This document shows positions 1 to 8,855 of a stretch of 64,000 nt of DNA, piece by piece. The stretch spans positions 435,006-499,005 of the forward strand of contig NZ_AZFC01000035.1 of the NCBI RefSeq assembly GCF_001435095.1, written 5' to 3'. Both the position numbers and the translations under genes were made by a program. The stretch comes from Levilactobacillus spicheri DSM 15429 (GTDB lineage: Bacteria; Bacillota; Bacilli; Lactobacillales; Lactobacillaceae). Each line of letters opens with the position of its first letter. Position 1 is the first letter of the stretch. The notes under the pieces are model-generated. The model did no database searches and was not told the DNA's origin. It worked only from the letters and a program-made list of their open reading frames with translations.

Positions 1-108
1 CTGATTCAGCCCGCCAGCACCTACCTGGTCAACCCCCACCTCAACGGGGTCCAGTTCAACACGGTCGGGACCCAGTCGAACTTCAAAGGGGCCTACTTCG
101 TGAAATAA
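1..108 (+). CDS. C-terminal end of an unidentified protein (cut by window edge)
   Basis: The first base is in frame with a 35-codon open stretch ending in TAA at 106-108. The residues (ending GAYFVK) are rich in Asn, Thr and Gln, as in the C-termini of many secreted or surface proteins of lactobacilli, but no family can be named from this piece. A strong bidirectional terminator follows about 30 bases later, which supports this being a real gene end. Confidence 0.6.
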   Translation: MIQPASTYLVNPHLNGVQFNTVGTQSNFKGAYFVK

Positions 109-137
109 AAGGCGTTCGGATAACCCGGACGCCCGCC

Positions 138-190
138 AAAAACAGGCAGCCCCTTCTCGACAATTGAGCGAGAAATGGCTGCCTGTTTTA
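138..190. terminator. Bidirectional terminator
   Basis: Arms AAAACAGGCAGCC (139-151) and GGCTGCCTGTTTT (177-189) form a near-perfect stem with A/T runs on both sides. It can end the + strand gene at 1-108 and the minus-strand gene at 223-540. Confidence 0.85.
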
Positions 191-222
191 CCTTATTTGA
201 CGAAAACGAAACGCCTTACGCT

Positions 223-540
223 TTACGATTGTGGCAACCGCTGCTGGGCCGTGGCCACGACCTGGTCGTCCACGAACTCGCTGGTCAGCCGCTGCATCGG
301 GGTGAAGTCGTGCCGGTCCTTATAGTTCACGGGATAGGCCGCGACCACCGCCACCTTCAGGTTGTTTTCGGTCAGGAAGATCTGGCCGACGCCCTGGTAC
401 TTGCCCTTGCTGTGCCGGCCGGTGCGCCAGGAATGGAGCTTAAAGTCGCCGTCCGGTTCGCGTTTGATCTCATAACGCCCCGAGGCATTCGCCGCCACCG
501 GGACACCAATGTACTGATTCACCTCATACTTAGCCTTCAC
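223..540 (-). CDS. Hypothetical protein downstream of lplA
   Basis: A 105-residue basic, soluble-looking protein without signal peptide or membrane segment. Its ATG lies inside the 3' end of lplA (11-bp overlap), so the two are probably translationally coupled and share one terminator. I do not recognise the family; the overlap is the only functional hint, pointing to co-expression with lipoate attachment. Open frames on the other strand across this stretch are Arg/Pro-rich and lack ribosome binding sites. Confidence 0.6.
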   Translation of the reverse strand: MKAKYEVNQYIGVPVAANASGRYEIKREPDGDFKLHSWRTGRHSKGKYQGVGQIFLTENNLKVAVVAAYPVNYKDRHDFTPMQRLTSEFVDDQVVATAQQRLPQS

Positions 541-1576
541 GGTGCGCCTCCGTGGTCAGGGCCGTCACGATGGGGGTCACCGCGCCGTTACCCAGCACCG
601 CCAAGACGGCCGGGTCACTCAGGACCGCGGTCAGCGCCGCGGTCTCCAGGGACACGCCCACCAAACGGTCGGCCACGGCGTTCAGTTGGTCGGCCGTGGC
701 GACCGTCCCGAACAGGGCCACGTTGCGCAGGGCGCCCTGGTGCACCGTAAAGTTGAGGTGCAGCTGCCCCGTCGGCAAGAGCACGGCCCGGTACTCGCGG
801 AAGCCCGGGTTGGCGCCGAAGTTCCAGGCGTCGGTCCGGTACTTGTCCGCCAGGCGCTCGTCGATGATGTCCCAGTCGCGGTCGTTTAGGTGGTAGGTCT
901 CGATCTGGTCCAACCGCTCTACCTGGAAGATGTGGCACAGCAACGCCTCCTTGAAGGCCTGAATGTCCAGGTTCCGGTATTCGGGTGCCAGGTACTGCCG
1001 CAGGTTGGTGATGGGCACCCGGTTAGAGGCGACCCCGCGGTGTTGCCGCTGACTGCTGGGCAGCAAGGCCTGGTGCGCCGCATCGACGTTCAGGTCGTAC
1101 ATGATGGTGCCCCCGGCCGCGTAACCGTCGCCGTTCTTGAACATGGTCATCCCCGAGAACTTCTTCCCGTCCACGACCAGGTTGCTCTTGCCGCTGATTT
1201 CCGGGTGAGCCACCCCCATTTCGGCTAAGGCGCGCAGAATCGGTTGGGCAAACACGCTGTAGTCGCCGAATTTCGATCCGTCTTGCGGGTCCCCGTTGAC
1301 GATGTGCTCAAAGATCAGGTTGCGCTCGTCGTGGTAGACGGCGCCCCCACCGGACGTGCGCCGGACCAATTGGACGCCGTTGGCCGCGAGGTAATGAAAG
1401 TCGACCTCGGCCATCACACTTTGGTTGATGCCCACGATCACCGCGGGCTGGTTCACGTACATCATCAGGCCGTGCCCCGGTAACTTCAGGTCATTGACCA
1501 GGTAGTTGTCGATCGATTGGTTGACGATGGCGTCGGTGACGACCTTTCCCTGGCGATTCGTATCAATTAAGAACAT
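530..1576 (-). CDS. lplA: Lipoate-protein ligase A
   Basis: 348 residues. Ligates free lipoate (via lipoyl-AMP) to a lysine of lipoyl carrier domains in the cytosol. Visible landmarks: the RRTSGGGAVYHD motif at residues 72-83 (lipoate/adenylate site), GKKFSG at about 137-142 with the catalytic lysine, and a C-terminal accessory domain (residues about 250-345) as in full-length bacterial LplA. Start ATG at 1576 is preceded by GAAGGGAGAA. It overlaps the downstream small gene and is divergent from a GcvH-like lipoyl carrier at 1799, a plausible substrate. Confidence 0.92.
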   Translation of the reverse strand: MFLIDTNRQGKVVTDAIVNQSIDNYLVNDLKLPGHGLMMYVNQPAVIVGINQSVMAEVDFHYLAANGVQLVRRTSGGGAVYHDERNLIFEHIVNGDPQDGSKFGDYSVFAQPILRALAEMGVAHPEISGKSNLVVDGKKFSGMTMFKNGDGYAAGGTIMYDLNVDAAHQALLPSSQRQHRGVASNRVPITNLRQYLAPEYRNLDIQAFKEALLCHIFQVERLDQIETYHLNDRDWDIIDERLADKYRTDAWNFGANPGFREYRAVLLPTGQLHLNFTVHQGALRNVALFGTVATADQLNAVADRLVGVSLETAALTAVLSDPAVLAVLGNGAVTPIVTALTTEAHREG

Positions 1577-1798
1577 AAAGTGGTATTCTCCCTTCGTCCC
1601 CGACGGATTTTGGCACCCGTCAAATTGTTTTCAGTGTAGCATAAGCCATCCGGGGTCTCAACCATGCGTGAAAAGCCACAAGCAATTGATTGTCAGCGTT
1701 TCCATGAAAAGGGTATACTGAAGGGTAAACAAGACGTTTCCAACTGCTGCAGGGCCAACAGGCGCCTGCGCAGGACGGAACACCCGGGAGGAATTAAC

Positions 1799-2179
1799 AT
1801 GACAGAACATCGCTCATTTTGGCAACGCTTGGTGGCTTGGTGGCAGAAGCGCCACGCCCCCGCAGCCCCCGCACTCACCATCCAGGACGGCGTCTGGCTC
1901 GAACAGCGCGACCAGGGGCACTACCGCCTCGGCCTGTCCAGTGACGCTTTGGAACAGATCGGCGACATCAGTTTCGCCGACCTGCCCATCATGACCGACG
2001 ACCAGTTGGCGGCCGGTGACGACATCCTCGAAGTGGAAAGCGACAAGGCCGTGGAAAACTTCAAGACCCCCTACGCGGGCACCGTCACCAAGGTCAATCA
2101 GGACCTGGTCGCCGATCCCGCAACCATCAACCACAATCAGCAAGCCGCCAATTGGATCCTCGAACTACAGGTTGCGTAG
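1799..2179 (+). CDS. GcvH-like lipoyl carrier protein
   Basis: 126 residues from the ATG after GGGAGGAATTAAC. The centre matches the glycine cleavage H-protein fold: a hydrophobic strand, then EVESDKAVENF, in which Lys83 occupies the lipoyl-lysine position, followed by PYAGTV. The N-terminus carries an unusual Trp/Arg-rich extension (FWQRLVAWWQKRHA) before a Pro/Ala linker. No glycine cleavage P or T genes are nearby, so this is probably a stand-alone lipoyl carrier serving lipoate relay to 2-oxoacid dehydrogenases or an oxidative-stress role, as proposed for GcvH-like proteins in other Firmicutes. The divergent lplA supports lipoylation. Confidence 0.8.
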   Translation: MTEHRSFWQRLVAWWQKRHAPAAPALTIQDGVWLEQRDQGHYRLGLSSDALEQIGDISFADLPIMTDDQLAAGDDILEVESDKAVENFKTPYAGTVTKVNQDLVADPATINHNQQAANWILELQVA

Positions 2180-2317
2180 TTGACCTGATTGACTCCAAAA
2201 GCTTAGATAAAATAGTTTCCATTTTTGACAAGATGAACTACCATAGAAGATGAAGCCGGTGGTACCCATGCCAACAACACGATACACTGACCCAATTTTC
2301 TTTTGGAGGTAATGGTT

Positions 2318-2533
2318 ATGGCTGTTGTATTTAAGACTGCATTATTAGATGAAAAGATGGATGAAGCTTTTGATTGGTCAAAGGACTCCATCCCTGTACG
2401 TGACGCCCTTTGGGATCACTTCATGGAATCTAATGGTCACAACACCGATGAAACCGAAGCTTCTATGCAAAAGATGGACGCTAAGTCCGACGACGAAGTT
2501 CGCGCTTACGTCGAAGAAAATCTTAAGAAGTAG
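2318..2533 (+). CDS. Small conserved-looking acidic protein
   Basis: 71 residues from ATG 2318; GGAGG at 2305-2309 sits 8 bases upstream, which favours this ATG over the one at 2312 (2 bases away). The protein is acidic and predicted all-helical (many Asp, Glu, Lys, Met), with no membrane segment. Codon use is notably more A/T-rich than its neighbours, as seen for gpmA in this window, suggesting high expression. It has its own terminator. I cannot name a function. Confidence 0.7.
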   Translation: MAVVFKTALLDEKMDEAFDWSKDSIPVRDALWDHFMESNGHNTDETEASMQKMDAKSDDEVRAYVEENLKK

Positions 2534-2550
2534 AAGCGGCCGGCTCAACT

Positions 2551-2588
2551 AAAAATAACGTCCACCTGTTGGTAGACGTTATTTTTTT
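2551..2588 (+). terminator. Rho-independent terminator
   Basis: Stem AAATAACGTC / GACGTTATTT with a short loop and a run of seven T, 18 bases after the stop codon of the small acidic gene. Confidence 0.9.
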
Positions 2589-2900
2589 GCCCTTTTTTGC
2601 GGGCATTTTTTTGTTTCCTGTCGTTCAATGACTCCCCTACTCCGTTGACCATCCATCGTCTCGTTGAAAACGGGTGCCCCAATGTGGCCCCGTCCGACCG
2701 TTCCCCAACGGTCAGGCGGGCCTGGCGGCGACGTTCCCCAACGCCGGATGATCCCACGACCCAGCTGAGGATGCTCTGCACCCCGCACCCGCCTGGTTGC
2801 AAGCCATCCCTTGGCTCACCCGCATTTTCTGACGCATCCGCAACGCAACATCCTTAGGATACCAAGGAAACGGGGCCGGCACTACCTAGGTTAAAAGAGA
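2589..2900. other. Intergenic stretch, no gene recognised
   Basis: About 310 bases between the terminator and the end of the histidine kinase gene. Open frames exist on both strands but are Pro/Arg/Ser-rich, lack ribosome binding sites and match nothing I know. CTGAGAGATTCTCAG at 2907-2921, at the 3' end of the kinase gene, may act as a weak terminator on the minus strand. Confidence 0.5.
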
Positions 2901-4289
2901 TTAGTCTGAGAGATTCTCAGATTGGGGTCGCTGAAAATCGAGGACGAAGCGGCTGCCCGCGGGCTGGTTGTCGTGGACCGCGATGGTCACGTGATTCAAG
3001 TGCGCGAGTTGGGCCACGATGGCCAGCCCTAAGCCGGTCCCCGTGACCTGCCGGTTCTGCGCATCGCTGACCCGGTAGAACCGTTCAAAGATGTGGGTCT
3101 TGTCCGCATCGGCAATCCCCCGTCCCAGGTCGGCCACCGTCAGCCGGCCCCCTTGAGCGGTCGCTGCCAGGGTCACCGTGATGGGCTGGTCCGCCGGTGA
3201 GTATTTTCCGGCGTTGTCCAACAGGGCGCTCAGCATCTGTTGCACACTGGCCGGGTGTCCCCAGACTTGAACGGTCGCGGGCCCCTGGTAAACCAGCGGC
3301 TGGGCCAAGGTCACCCGTTTTTCCTCGAGGGTCTCCTGGATGATGGCCCCTAAGTCGACGGTCGTCAGCTTCAGCATCCCCCGGTCGGCCCGCGATAACA
3401 TCAGCAGGCTGTTGACCAGGTCCTGCATCTTTGCCGACTCCTGGTCGATGAAGCCCAGTGAGCGCGGGACAATCTCCGGATGAGCCGCGCCCCGCCGTTT
3501 GACCAGCTGGACGTGTCCCCGGATGGCCGCAATCGGGGTCCGGAGCTCGTGAGCGGCGTTGGCGGTGAACTCGCGCTCCTGCTGGGCGTGCTGGTTAAGC
3601 GCCGCTAACAGGTCGTTGAAGCTCCGGGCCAACTGGTGCGCCTCCAGCGGACGCGCGGGGACCGGAAGCGCAACCTTGGTGCGGTTGGCCTGAGCCTGGC
3701 GCCGGGCGGCCGAGCTCAGGCTGACCAACGGCCGGGTCAGCTGATCCGCCGTCAAGCGGACGTAGACCCACCCCAGCATCAAGATCACCAGGGCCACCAG
3801 CACAACTACCCCCAGGACCGACCACAGCAGGTCCGTGATGGGTTTTAACCGCAGCCAGGTCTCGAAGACCACGTGGGACCGCGACCCCGATCGGTAAAAG
3901 GTCAGGCCGTATCCCGGCGTGTAGTCGAGGCCCTCGAAGAACGGGACGCCGTAGTGTTTGGCCCGCAAAAAGGCCTTGGTATTGGGTGAATAGTAGCGGT
4001 GCTGGTGCTGGCCGCCCCGACTGGCCATGACGAAGGTCTGCCGGGTATCAATGGAGCTGTTGCGCCGCCAGAGGTGCCACTCCCAGGCCTGCCAGTCGGG
4101 CTCCTTATCGACCATCGAGCGTTTGAGGCTGGCGATGACGTGGGTCGACGCGGCCTCCTGCTGCTTGACCAGCCGGTAGCCCACGGTGCCCACCACCCCC
4201 AGGCCCATCAGCAGGGTCATGCCAATCAAGATGCGTAAAAACCGTCCTTGAATCTCCTGGGCGGTCGTCCGTGGTGTTCGTGACTTCAT
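2901..4289 (-). CDS. Sensor histidine kinase (two-component system)
   Basis: 462 residues from ATG 4289, chosen because GGGGGTGG lies just upstream and it begins 13 bases after the response-regulator stop; an earlier in-frame start would overlap the regulator. Order: membrane helix (about 18-38), extracellular sensor (about 40-150), second helix (about 153-175), HAMP, HisKA with AHELRTP and phosphoacceptor His247, then HATPase with N box (LLDNAGKYS), DLGRGI and GTGLGLAIV. It autophosphorylates and passes phosphate to the partner regulator at 4303-4995. The signal is unknown; the sensor domain is rich in His, Tyr and Trp. Confidence 0.9.
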   Translation of the reverse strand: MKSRTPRTTAQEIQGRFLRILIGMTLLMGLGVVGTVGYRLVKQQEAASTHVIASLKRSMVDKEPDWQAWEWHLWRRNSSIDTRQTFVMASRGGQHQHRYYSPNTKAFLRAKHYGVPFFEGLDYTPGYGLTFYRSGSRSHVVFETWLRLKPITDLLWSVLGVVVLVALVILMLGWVYVRLTADQLTRPLVSLSSAARRQAQANRTKVALPVPARPLEAHQLARSFNDLLAALNQHAQQEREFTANAAHELRTPIAAIRGHVQLVKRRGAAHPEIVPRSLGFIDQESAKMQDLVNSLLMLSRADRGMLKLTTVDLGAIIQETLEEKRVTLAQPLVYQGPATVQVWGHPASVQQMLSALLDNAGKYSPADQPITVTLAATAQGGRLTVADLGRGIADADKTHIFERFYRVSDAQNRQVTGTGLGLAIVAQLAHLNHVTIAVHDNQPAGSRFVLDFQRPQSENLSD

Positions 4290-4302
4290 GCCTGACCACC
4301 CC

Positions 4303-4995
4303 CTAACGCACATCCGCCGACAGGACGTACCCAACGCCCCGCACGGTGTGAATCAGCTGTGGCGCGGTCTGGTCGACCTTGTGACGCAGGTACCGAATGT
4401 ACACGTCGACGATGTTGGGCTGCCCCTCGAAGTCAACGCCCCAGACGGCGTCCAACAACGCGTCGCGGGTCATGGTCTGCCCGGCGTTTTGCATCAGGCA
4501 GAGCAGCAGCTCGTACTCGCGCTGGGTCAGCTGCACCAGCTGGTTGTGCCGGAGGACCTGGCGCGCCGTGGTGTCCAGCGACAGGTCGGCCACTTGGAGG
4601 TGGTCCAGCGGGCGCGGCCCCCGCTGATCACGGTGCCGGAGGATGACCCGGATGCGGGCCAGGAGTTCTTCGATGTCAAAGGGCTTGGTGATGTAGTCGT
4701 CGGCCCCGGTGTCTAAACCCGCGACCTTATCGCCCACGTAATCGCGCGCGGTCATCATGATCACGGGCAGATCGTCGTGACGCCGAATCCGCCGCAGGAC
4801 CTCGAGGCCGTCGAGCTCCGGCAGCATCCAATCCAGGAGGATCAGGTCCAACTGGCCCCGGTGACTTTCGTAGGTGGCCAGTGCCGCCTGCCCGTCCGTG
4901 GCGTTCAGGACGGTGTACCCCTCAAACTGCAACTCACTGGTCAGGTAGGTGCTGACGGCCTCTTCATCTTCCACGACTAAAATTGTATTTGCCAT
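4303..4995 (-). CDS. OmpR/PhoB-family response regulator
   Basis: 230 residues. Receiver domain with acidic pocket VVEDEE (7-12), phosphoacceptor Asp55 in LLDWMLP and Lys104 in ITKPF; C-terminal winged helix (about 130-228) ending in the usual VRGVGYVL. It is the first gene of a two-gene operon with the kinase downstream. A tandem hexamer upstream of a TATAGT -10 could be its own binding site. Confidence 0.93.
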   Translation of the reverse strand: MANTILVVEDEEAVSTYLTSELQFEGYTVLNATDGQAALATYESHRGQLDLILLDWMLPELDGLEVLRRIRRHDDLPVIMMTARDYVGDKVAGLDTGADDYITKPFDIEELLARIRVILRHRDQRGPRPLDHLQVADLSLDTTARQVLRHNQLVQLTQREYELLLCLMQNAGQTMTRDALLDAVWGVDFEGQPNIVDVYIRYLRHKVDQTAPQLIHTVRGVGYVLSADVR

Positions 4996-5027
4996 TCATG
5001 ATTTCCCCATTTCGTTTCAGTACCTTC

Positions 5028-5082
5028 ACTATAGCACGGGGAACCGTTGCCCACGGATGGCGGCCGGTATCTTAACCTTAAC
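5028..5082 (-). promoter_or_regulatory. Candidate promoter with tandem hexamer upstream of the two-component operon
   Basis: On the minus strand a TATAGT -10 lies at 5028-5033 without a recognisable -35. Just upstream is a perfect tandem hexamer GTTAAG-GTTAAG (5071-5082 on the + strand as CTTAACCTTAAC). OmpR-family regulators bind direct repeats beside weak -35 regions, so autoactivation is plausible; this is inference. Confidence 0.35.
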
Positions 5083-5112
5083 TTGAGCAACGGGTGACGA
5101 CCGGTCCGCCGT

Positions 5113-5150
5113 CAAAAAAAGAGGCCCATGACTTTCGTCTAGGGTCTCTG
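5113..5150 (-). terminator. Terminator of the DMT-phosphatase operon
   Basis: Minus-strand stem built from AGAGaCCC and GGGcCTCT with a GAAA-containing loop, followed by seven T. Located 20 bases after the phosphatase stop codon. Confidence 0.75.
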
Positions 5151-5170
5151 TCAGTTCTCTTCAATTGGCA

Positions 5171-5785
5171 TCAAACGGGCGCGCCGTAGCACTGCAGGTA
5201 CCGGTGCCCGGTCGCCGGATCGATCAGCGTTCGGGTCAGGCTGAGATTGGTGGGCTCGGGTAACGCCAGGGTCGCCGGGGCCGCCAGCATCAGCAAAGCG
5301 GCGTTTTTGATGGTCAGGCCGTGACTGATCAGCAAGACGTGGTCCGTCGGGTGATCGACCACCAATTCGGCCAGCAGTTGGCCCAGCCGGCGCTGCACCG
5401 CCAAGTAGCTTTCGCCCCCGATGCGGGGCAGCCAAGCCGGTTGGACCTCCCGGGTCACGGGGTCAAAGGCCGCGGGGTACCGGGCCAGCAGGTCGGCCGT
5501 CTTTTCCCCCGTCCACTGCCCGTAGGCGGCCTCCATCAACCGCTCGTCGGTGGTCACGGCTCCCGCGTACCCGGCGGTCAGGATCGCCGCCGTTTGCCGC
5601 GTGCGGCGTAACGGACTGACGATGACCCGGTCATAGGCCGTCAGGTCCAGGTGCTGGTAGCGTTGCTGGGCCTGCTGTTGCCCCGTCGCCGTGAGGGTCG
5701 CCACGTCCGTATCCAGTTGTCCCTGGATGACGCCCGCCACGTTGGCGTGCGTTTGCCCGTGCCGAATCCAATCAATGGTGGTCAT
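5171..5785 (-). CDS. Histidine phosphatase (phosphoglycerate mutase-like)
   Basis: 204 residues from ATG 5785, which AAGGAGG precedes by a good distance; a GTG six bases upstream is too close to it. The RHG motif (IRHGQT, His9 as phospho-acceptor) opens the protein, a second conserved His appears in LLISHGLT, and an acidic catalytic residue lies in MEAAYGQW. This superfamily includes phosphatases acting on sugar phosphates, cofactors and nucleotides; the substrate cannot be told from sequence. It is 13 bases downstream of the DMT transporter and shares its transcript. Confidence 0.85.
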   Translation of the reverse strand: MTTIDWIRHGQTHANVAGVIQGQLDTDVATLTATGQQQAQQRYQHLDLTAYDRVIVSPLRRTRQTAAILTAGYAGAVTTDERLMEAAYGQWTGEKTADLLARYPAAFDPVTREVQPAWLPRIGGESYLAVQRRLGQLLAELVVDHPTDHVLLISHGLTIKNAALLMLAAPATLALPEPTNLSLTRTLIDPATGHRYLQCYGAPV

Positions 5786-5798
5786 GACCACCGCCTCC

Positions 5799-6764
5799 TT
5801 AGTGCTTGATCAGACTATGCTCCTGTTCGAACGGCGACGTCACGATGACCTTCTGCCGGCCCCGTTGCAACAGGTAAATCGCCACGATCACCAGGATCGA
5901 CCCGATGACCTCGGCCAACGTGATCTTCAGGCTCAAAAACAGGATCGAGAGGATGAAGGTCACCACCGGTTGGGTCGCGTCCACGATACTGATCACGTCG
6001 GATGGCGCGAAGTGGCTGCTGTACAGCAACAAGGCGAAGGGCAGGATTGTCCCGATCAAAATCACCGTGCTCATCGAGGCCACTAACGTCCCGGTGATCG
6101 GCGGCGTGTTGACCCAGACCGGGTGGACCAGGTTAAAGCCGATGCCGGCCAGGAAAGTCCCCCAGCCCAACACCGTGATCGGCGCGTGGTCGTAGTCGCG
6201 GACCAGGCTGCGGGGCAATACCACGTAGCAGGCCGCCGTGATGCCGGAGCCGATGCCCCAGAGCAGGGAGTTCAGCGGAATCGCCAGCTGGGAGATGTTC
6301 CCCCGGGTGATGGCCAGAAAGACCCCGACCAGGGCCACCACGAAGGCGATCATGTCGCTGCGTAACGGGCGCTGGTGCTTGAACACCAGGCTCCCCAGCA
6401 CGATAAACAGCGGGCTCAGATATTGCAGGATCGTGGCCGCCGCCGCATTCCCCGTTTGCACGGCGATGTAGAAGGTCAGCAGGTTGGCCCCCAAGCCGAT
6501 GAAGGCGTAGGCCACTAGCCAGGCAATTTCGACCCAACTTTTAAAGACGCTAAACGTTTTCTTACCATATAAGATAAGACTAATTACCAGCAGGACGACC
6601 CCCGCCCCCATGGTCCGTGCGGACAGGAACCAACTCGTCGGAATGGCTTGCCCCTGTGAGATAAACTGTAACACCGTTCCTGAAATCCCGAACATCGCCG
6701 AGGCCACCGTGGCCCAGAAGATCCCCTTCATGACGTTTTCGGTGGTATGACCTGAAGTATTCAA
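5799..6764 (-). CDS. DMT-superfamily transporter (EamA type)
   Basis: 321 residues with ten hydrophobic segments arranged as two EamA repeats. Members export amino acids, metabolites or drugs; the substrate here is unknown. The start is taken as TTG at 6764 because GAGGAG lies nine bases upstream; an internal ATG eleven codons later has no such site. First gene of a two-gene unit with the histidine phosphatase. Confidence 0.85.
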   Translation of the reverse strand: MNTSGHTTENVMKGIFWATVASAMFGISGTVLQFISQGQAIPTSWFLSARTMGAGVVLLVISLILYGKKTFSVFKSWVEIAWLVAYAFIGLGANLLTFYIAVQTGNAAAATILQYLSPLFIVLGSLVFKHQRPLRSDMIAFVVALVGVFLAITRGNISQLAIPLNSLLWGIGSGITAACYVVLPRSLVRDYDHAPITVLGWGTFLAGIGFNLVHPVWVNTPPITGTLVASMSTVILIGTILPFALLLYSSHFAPSDVISIVDATQPVVTFILSILFLSLKITLAEVIGSILVIVAIYLLQRGRQKVIVTSPFEQEHSLIKH

Positions 6765-6989
6765 CGCTCAAACTCCTCACTTTCAACCGATTCTCTCGTT
6801 AATTTTTCAATTTTAGCGGACTATCATTAAAATTTGGCGGCAATTTCTGCATTTTTAGACAATTTTCAAAAATCGTCGGCCCCCTCAACCACCGGCACTG
6901 TGAATCAGCTGGTTGAAGGCGCGTTTATGGCCGGCGTTAAGCGGGTTCCCCCATCCTCCAATCCTTTAAGCCGCTTTACCACTGACCCC

Positions 6990-7038
6990 AAACAAAAACG
7001 TTATCCCGGCAGTGACGCACCACAGGATAACGTTTTGA
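6990..7038 (-). terminator. Terminator of the methionine transport operon
   Basis: Arms AAAACGTTATCC and GGATAACGTTTT enclose an 18-base loop and are followed on the minus strand by TTTTTGTTT. It lies about 35 bases after the metI stop. A 72-codon + strand frame over the same DNA has no ribosome binding site and was not called. Confidence 0.88.
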
Positions 7039-7071
7039 ATGATTTCACTTAATGGGACGCGCCGTTTCAGG

Positions 7072-7755
7072 TTAGGCCGAATGGTCGACCTTGCGCGCCA
7101 AGAGGTCCCCACAGAGTTGAATGGCGAAGACCAAGACCAGGATGATCAACATGGCTAAGAAGGTCACGTCGCTTTCGAAGCGACTGTACCCCACGTTGAT
7201 GGCCAGGTTCCCCAGGCCCCCACCACCGATGGCGCCGGCCATGGCGGTCAGGTCGATCAGACTGATCAGCGTGAGGACGGACGACCGGATGATGTCGGCC
7301 AGGCCTTCCCGCAGGTAGACCCGGAAGATAATGGCGATGGGACCGGAACCCACGGCCTCGGCCGCTTCGATGACCCCGTGGTCCACTTCCGCCAGGGCGT
7401 TTTGAATCTGCCGCGCGTAGAACGGGGCGGACCCGATCACCAACGGCACGATGGCCGCGGTGGTCCCGATGGCCGTGCCGACGATGATCCGCGTCACGGG
7501 CGCGATCACGGCCAGCAAGATTACGAACGGAATCGACCGGAACAGGTTCACGATCTTATCCAGAATGTTATAAACGACTTTGTTCTCCAAAATGCCGCCC
7601 GGTTGGGTGACAATCAGGCCAATCCCGATGGCCATCCCGATGATGCCGGCCACCACAGCCGTAATCAGCGTCATATAGATGGTTTCCCAGGTCGCCTGCA
7701 GAAAGTCACTCTTCATCGTGACCGCGTTTGGAAAGTACTTTGCAAATAAACTCAA
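7072..7755 (-). CDS. metI: Methionine ABC transporter permease MetI
   Basis: 227 residues, five or six membrane helices, with the permease coupling region (EAAEAVGSGP) that contacts the ATPase. It starts with TTG directly after the metN stop; GGAGG eight bases upstream supports it. Forms the MetNI complex in the membrane and, with the two MetQ lipoproteins, imports methionine. Context and the T-box leader at 10.6-10.9 kb fix the specificity better than the permease sequence alone. Confidence 0.92.
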   Translation of the reverse strand: MSLFAKYFPNAVTMKSDFLQATWETIYMTLITAVVAGIIGMAIGIGLIVTQPGGILENKVVYNILDKIVNLFRSIPFVILLAVIAPVTRIIVGTAIGTTAAIVPLVIGSAPFYARQIQNALAEVDHGVIEAAEAVGSGPIAIIFRVYLREGLADIIRSSVLTLISLIDLTAMAGAIGGGGLGNLAINVGYSRFESDVTFLAMLIILVLVFAIQLCGDLLARKVDHSA

Positions 7756-8814
7756 CTAGGCCACCTCCGGATCTTTGGGCGTCAAGAACGTGATTTCAAT
7801 GCCGGCATCCCGGCAGTATTGCCAGGCCTGCTCGAGCTGGTCGGGTTCCCCGGCCATTACGACCACCAGGTTGCCCAGTGGCGTGTCTTGGAGGATCTCG
7901 ACGTTCCCGTAGAGGATGTTCGAGACCACCTGATACCGTTTGAACAGCTCGGTGATCAGGGGCGCATCGGTGCTGGCCCCCACGTACTTGAGTTGCACCA
8001 ACCGGTGATGGTCGTCCAAGCCCAGCTTTTGCTTGTAAATCTTGTCGAGGGCCTGGTCGATCTGGGTGGCGGTGTTGATAAAGTCCCGGGTCAGCGGCTG
8101 CTTGGGCTCGCTGAAAATGGTGACCAGGTCGCCCCGTTCGATGATCTCGCCGTTCTCCATCACGGCGACCTTGTTACAGATCTCCTTGACGGCTTCCATT
8201 TCGTGGGTGATCAGGACCACGGTCAGGCCCAGTTCCCGGTTGAGCCGCTTCAGCAGCTCCAGAATCTGGGTCGTGGTCTTGGGGTCCAACGCACTGGTGG
8301 CTTCGTCACTGATCAGGATCTCCGGATCGTTGGCCAGCGCCCGCGCAATGGCGACCCGCTGCTTTTGCCCCCCGGACAGTTGCGCCGGGTAGTCCTTGGC
8401 CTTTTCACTCAGTCCGACCAGGTCCAGCAGCTTGGCGACCTTTTCGCGCCGCTCCTGCCGGGAAAGGCCGGCCCCCTTCAAGGGGTAGTCCACGTTATCG
8501 GCAATCGTGCGGGCGTTCATCAGGTTAAAGTGTTGGAAGATCATGCCGATCTTCTTCCGCGCTGCCCGCAGCTCTCCCGACCGCAAGGCGAGGATGTCTT
8601 GTCCGTTGACCGTAACCGTCCCAGCGGTAGGCCGCTGTAGGCGATTGATGACCCGGACCAGGGTACTCTTCCCGGCTCCGGAATAACCAACGACCCCATA
8701 AATGTCGCCGCGGTCGACCGTCAAGGACACGTCCTTCACGGCTGGCACCGTTTGGCCCTTGTTATGGAAGGTCACGTCGATATTCTTTAATTCAATAATA
8801 GGTTCTTTCGTCAC
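7756..8814 (-). CDS. metN: Methionine ABC transporter ATP-binding protein MetN
   Basis: 352 residues from GTG 8814, chosen because AAGGAG lies ten bases upstream; an earlier in-frame start would run into metQ. Walker [10 protein letters not shown], signature LSGGQKQRV, Walker [13 protein letters not shown] and H-loop THEMEAV are all present. The C-terminal about 90 residues form a NIL domain, which in MetN proteins binds methionine and mediates trans-inhibition. Length agrees with the family. Confidence 0.94.
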   Translation of the reverse strand: MTKEPIIELKNIDVTFHNKGQTVPAVKDVSLTVDRGDIYGVVGYSGAGKSTLVRVINRLQRPTAGTVTVNGQDILALRSGELRAARKKIGMIFQHFNLMNARTIADNVDYPLKGAGLSRQERREKVAKLLDLVGLSEKAKDYPAQLSGGQKQRVAIARALANDPEILISDEATSALDPKTTTQILELLKRLNRELGLTVVLITHEMEAVKEICNKVAVMENGEIIERGDLVTIFSEPKQPLTRDFINTATQIDQALDKIYKQKLGLDDHHRLVQLKYVGASTDAPLITELFKRYQVVSNILYGNVEILQDTPLGNLVVVMAGEPDQLEQAWQYCRDAGIEITFLTPKDPEVA

Positions 8815-8855
8815 AGTCTTCGTTCTCCTTACTCCCCGCTGCCGTGCACGAGGGC

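Noticed and set aside
2255-2275. GGTGGTACC motif upstream of the small acidic gene resembling a T-box
   Set aside because: There is no Stem I-like leader and no terminator/antiterminator after it; only about 80 bases precede it.
2597-2857. 86-codon frame in the gap before the histidine kinase
   Set aside because: Pro/Ser/Arg-rich, start lies in the T run of a terminator, no ribosome binding site.
6834-7052. 72-codon + strand frame between the DMT gene and the met operon
   Set aside because: No ribosome binding site, overlaps the metI terminator hairpin, no recognisable domain.
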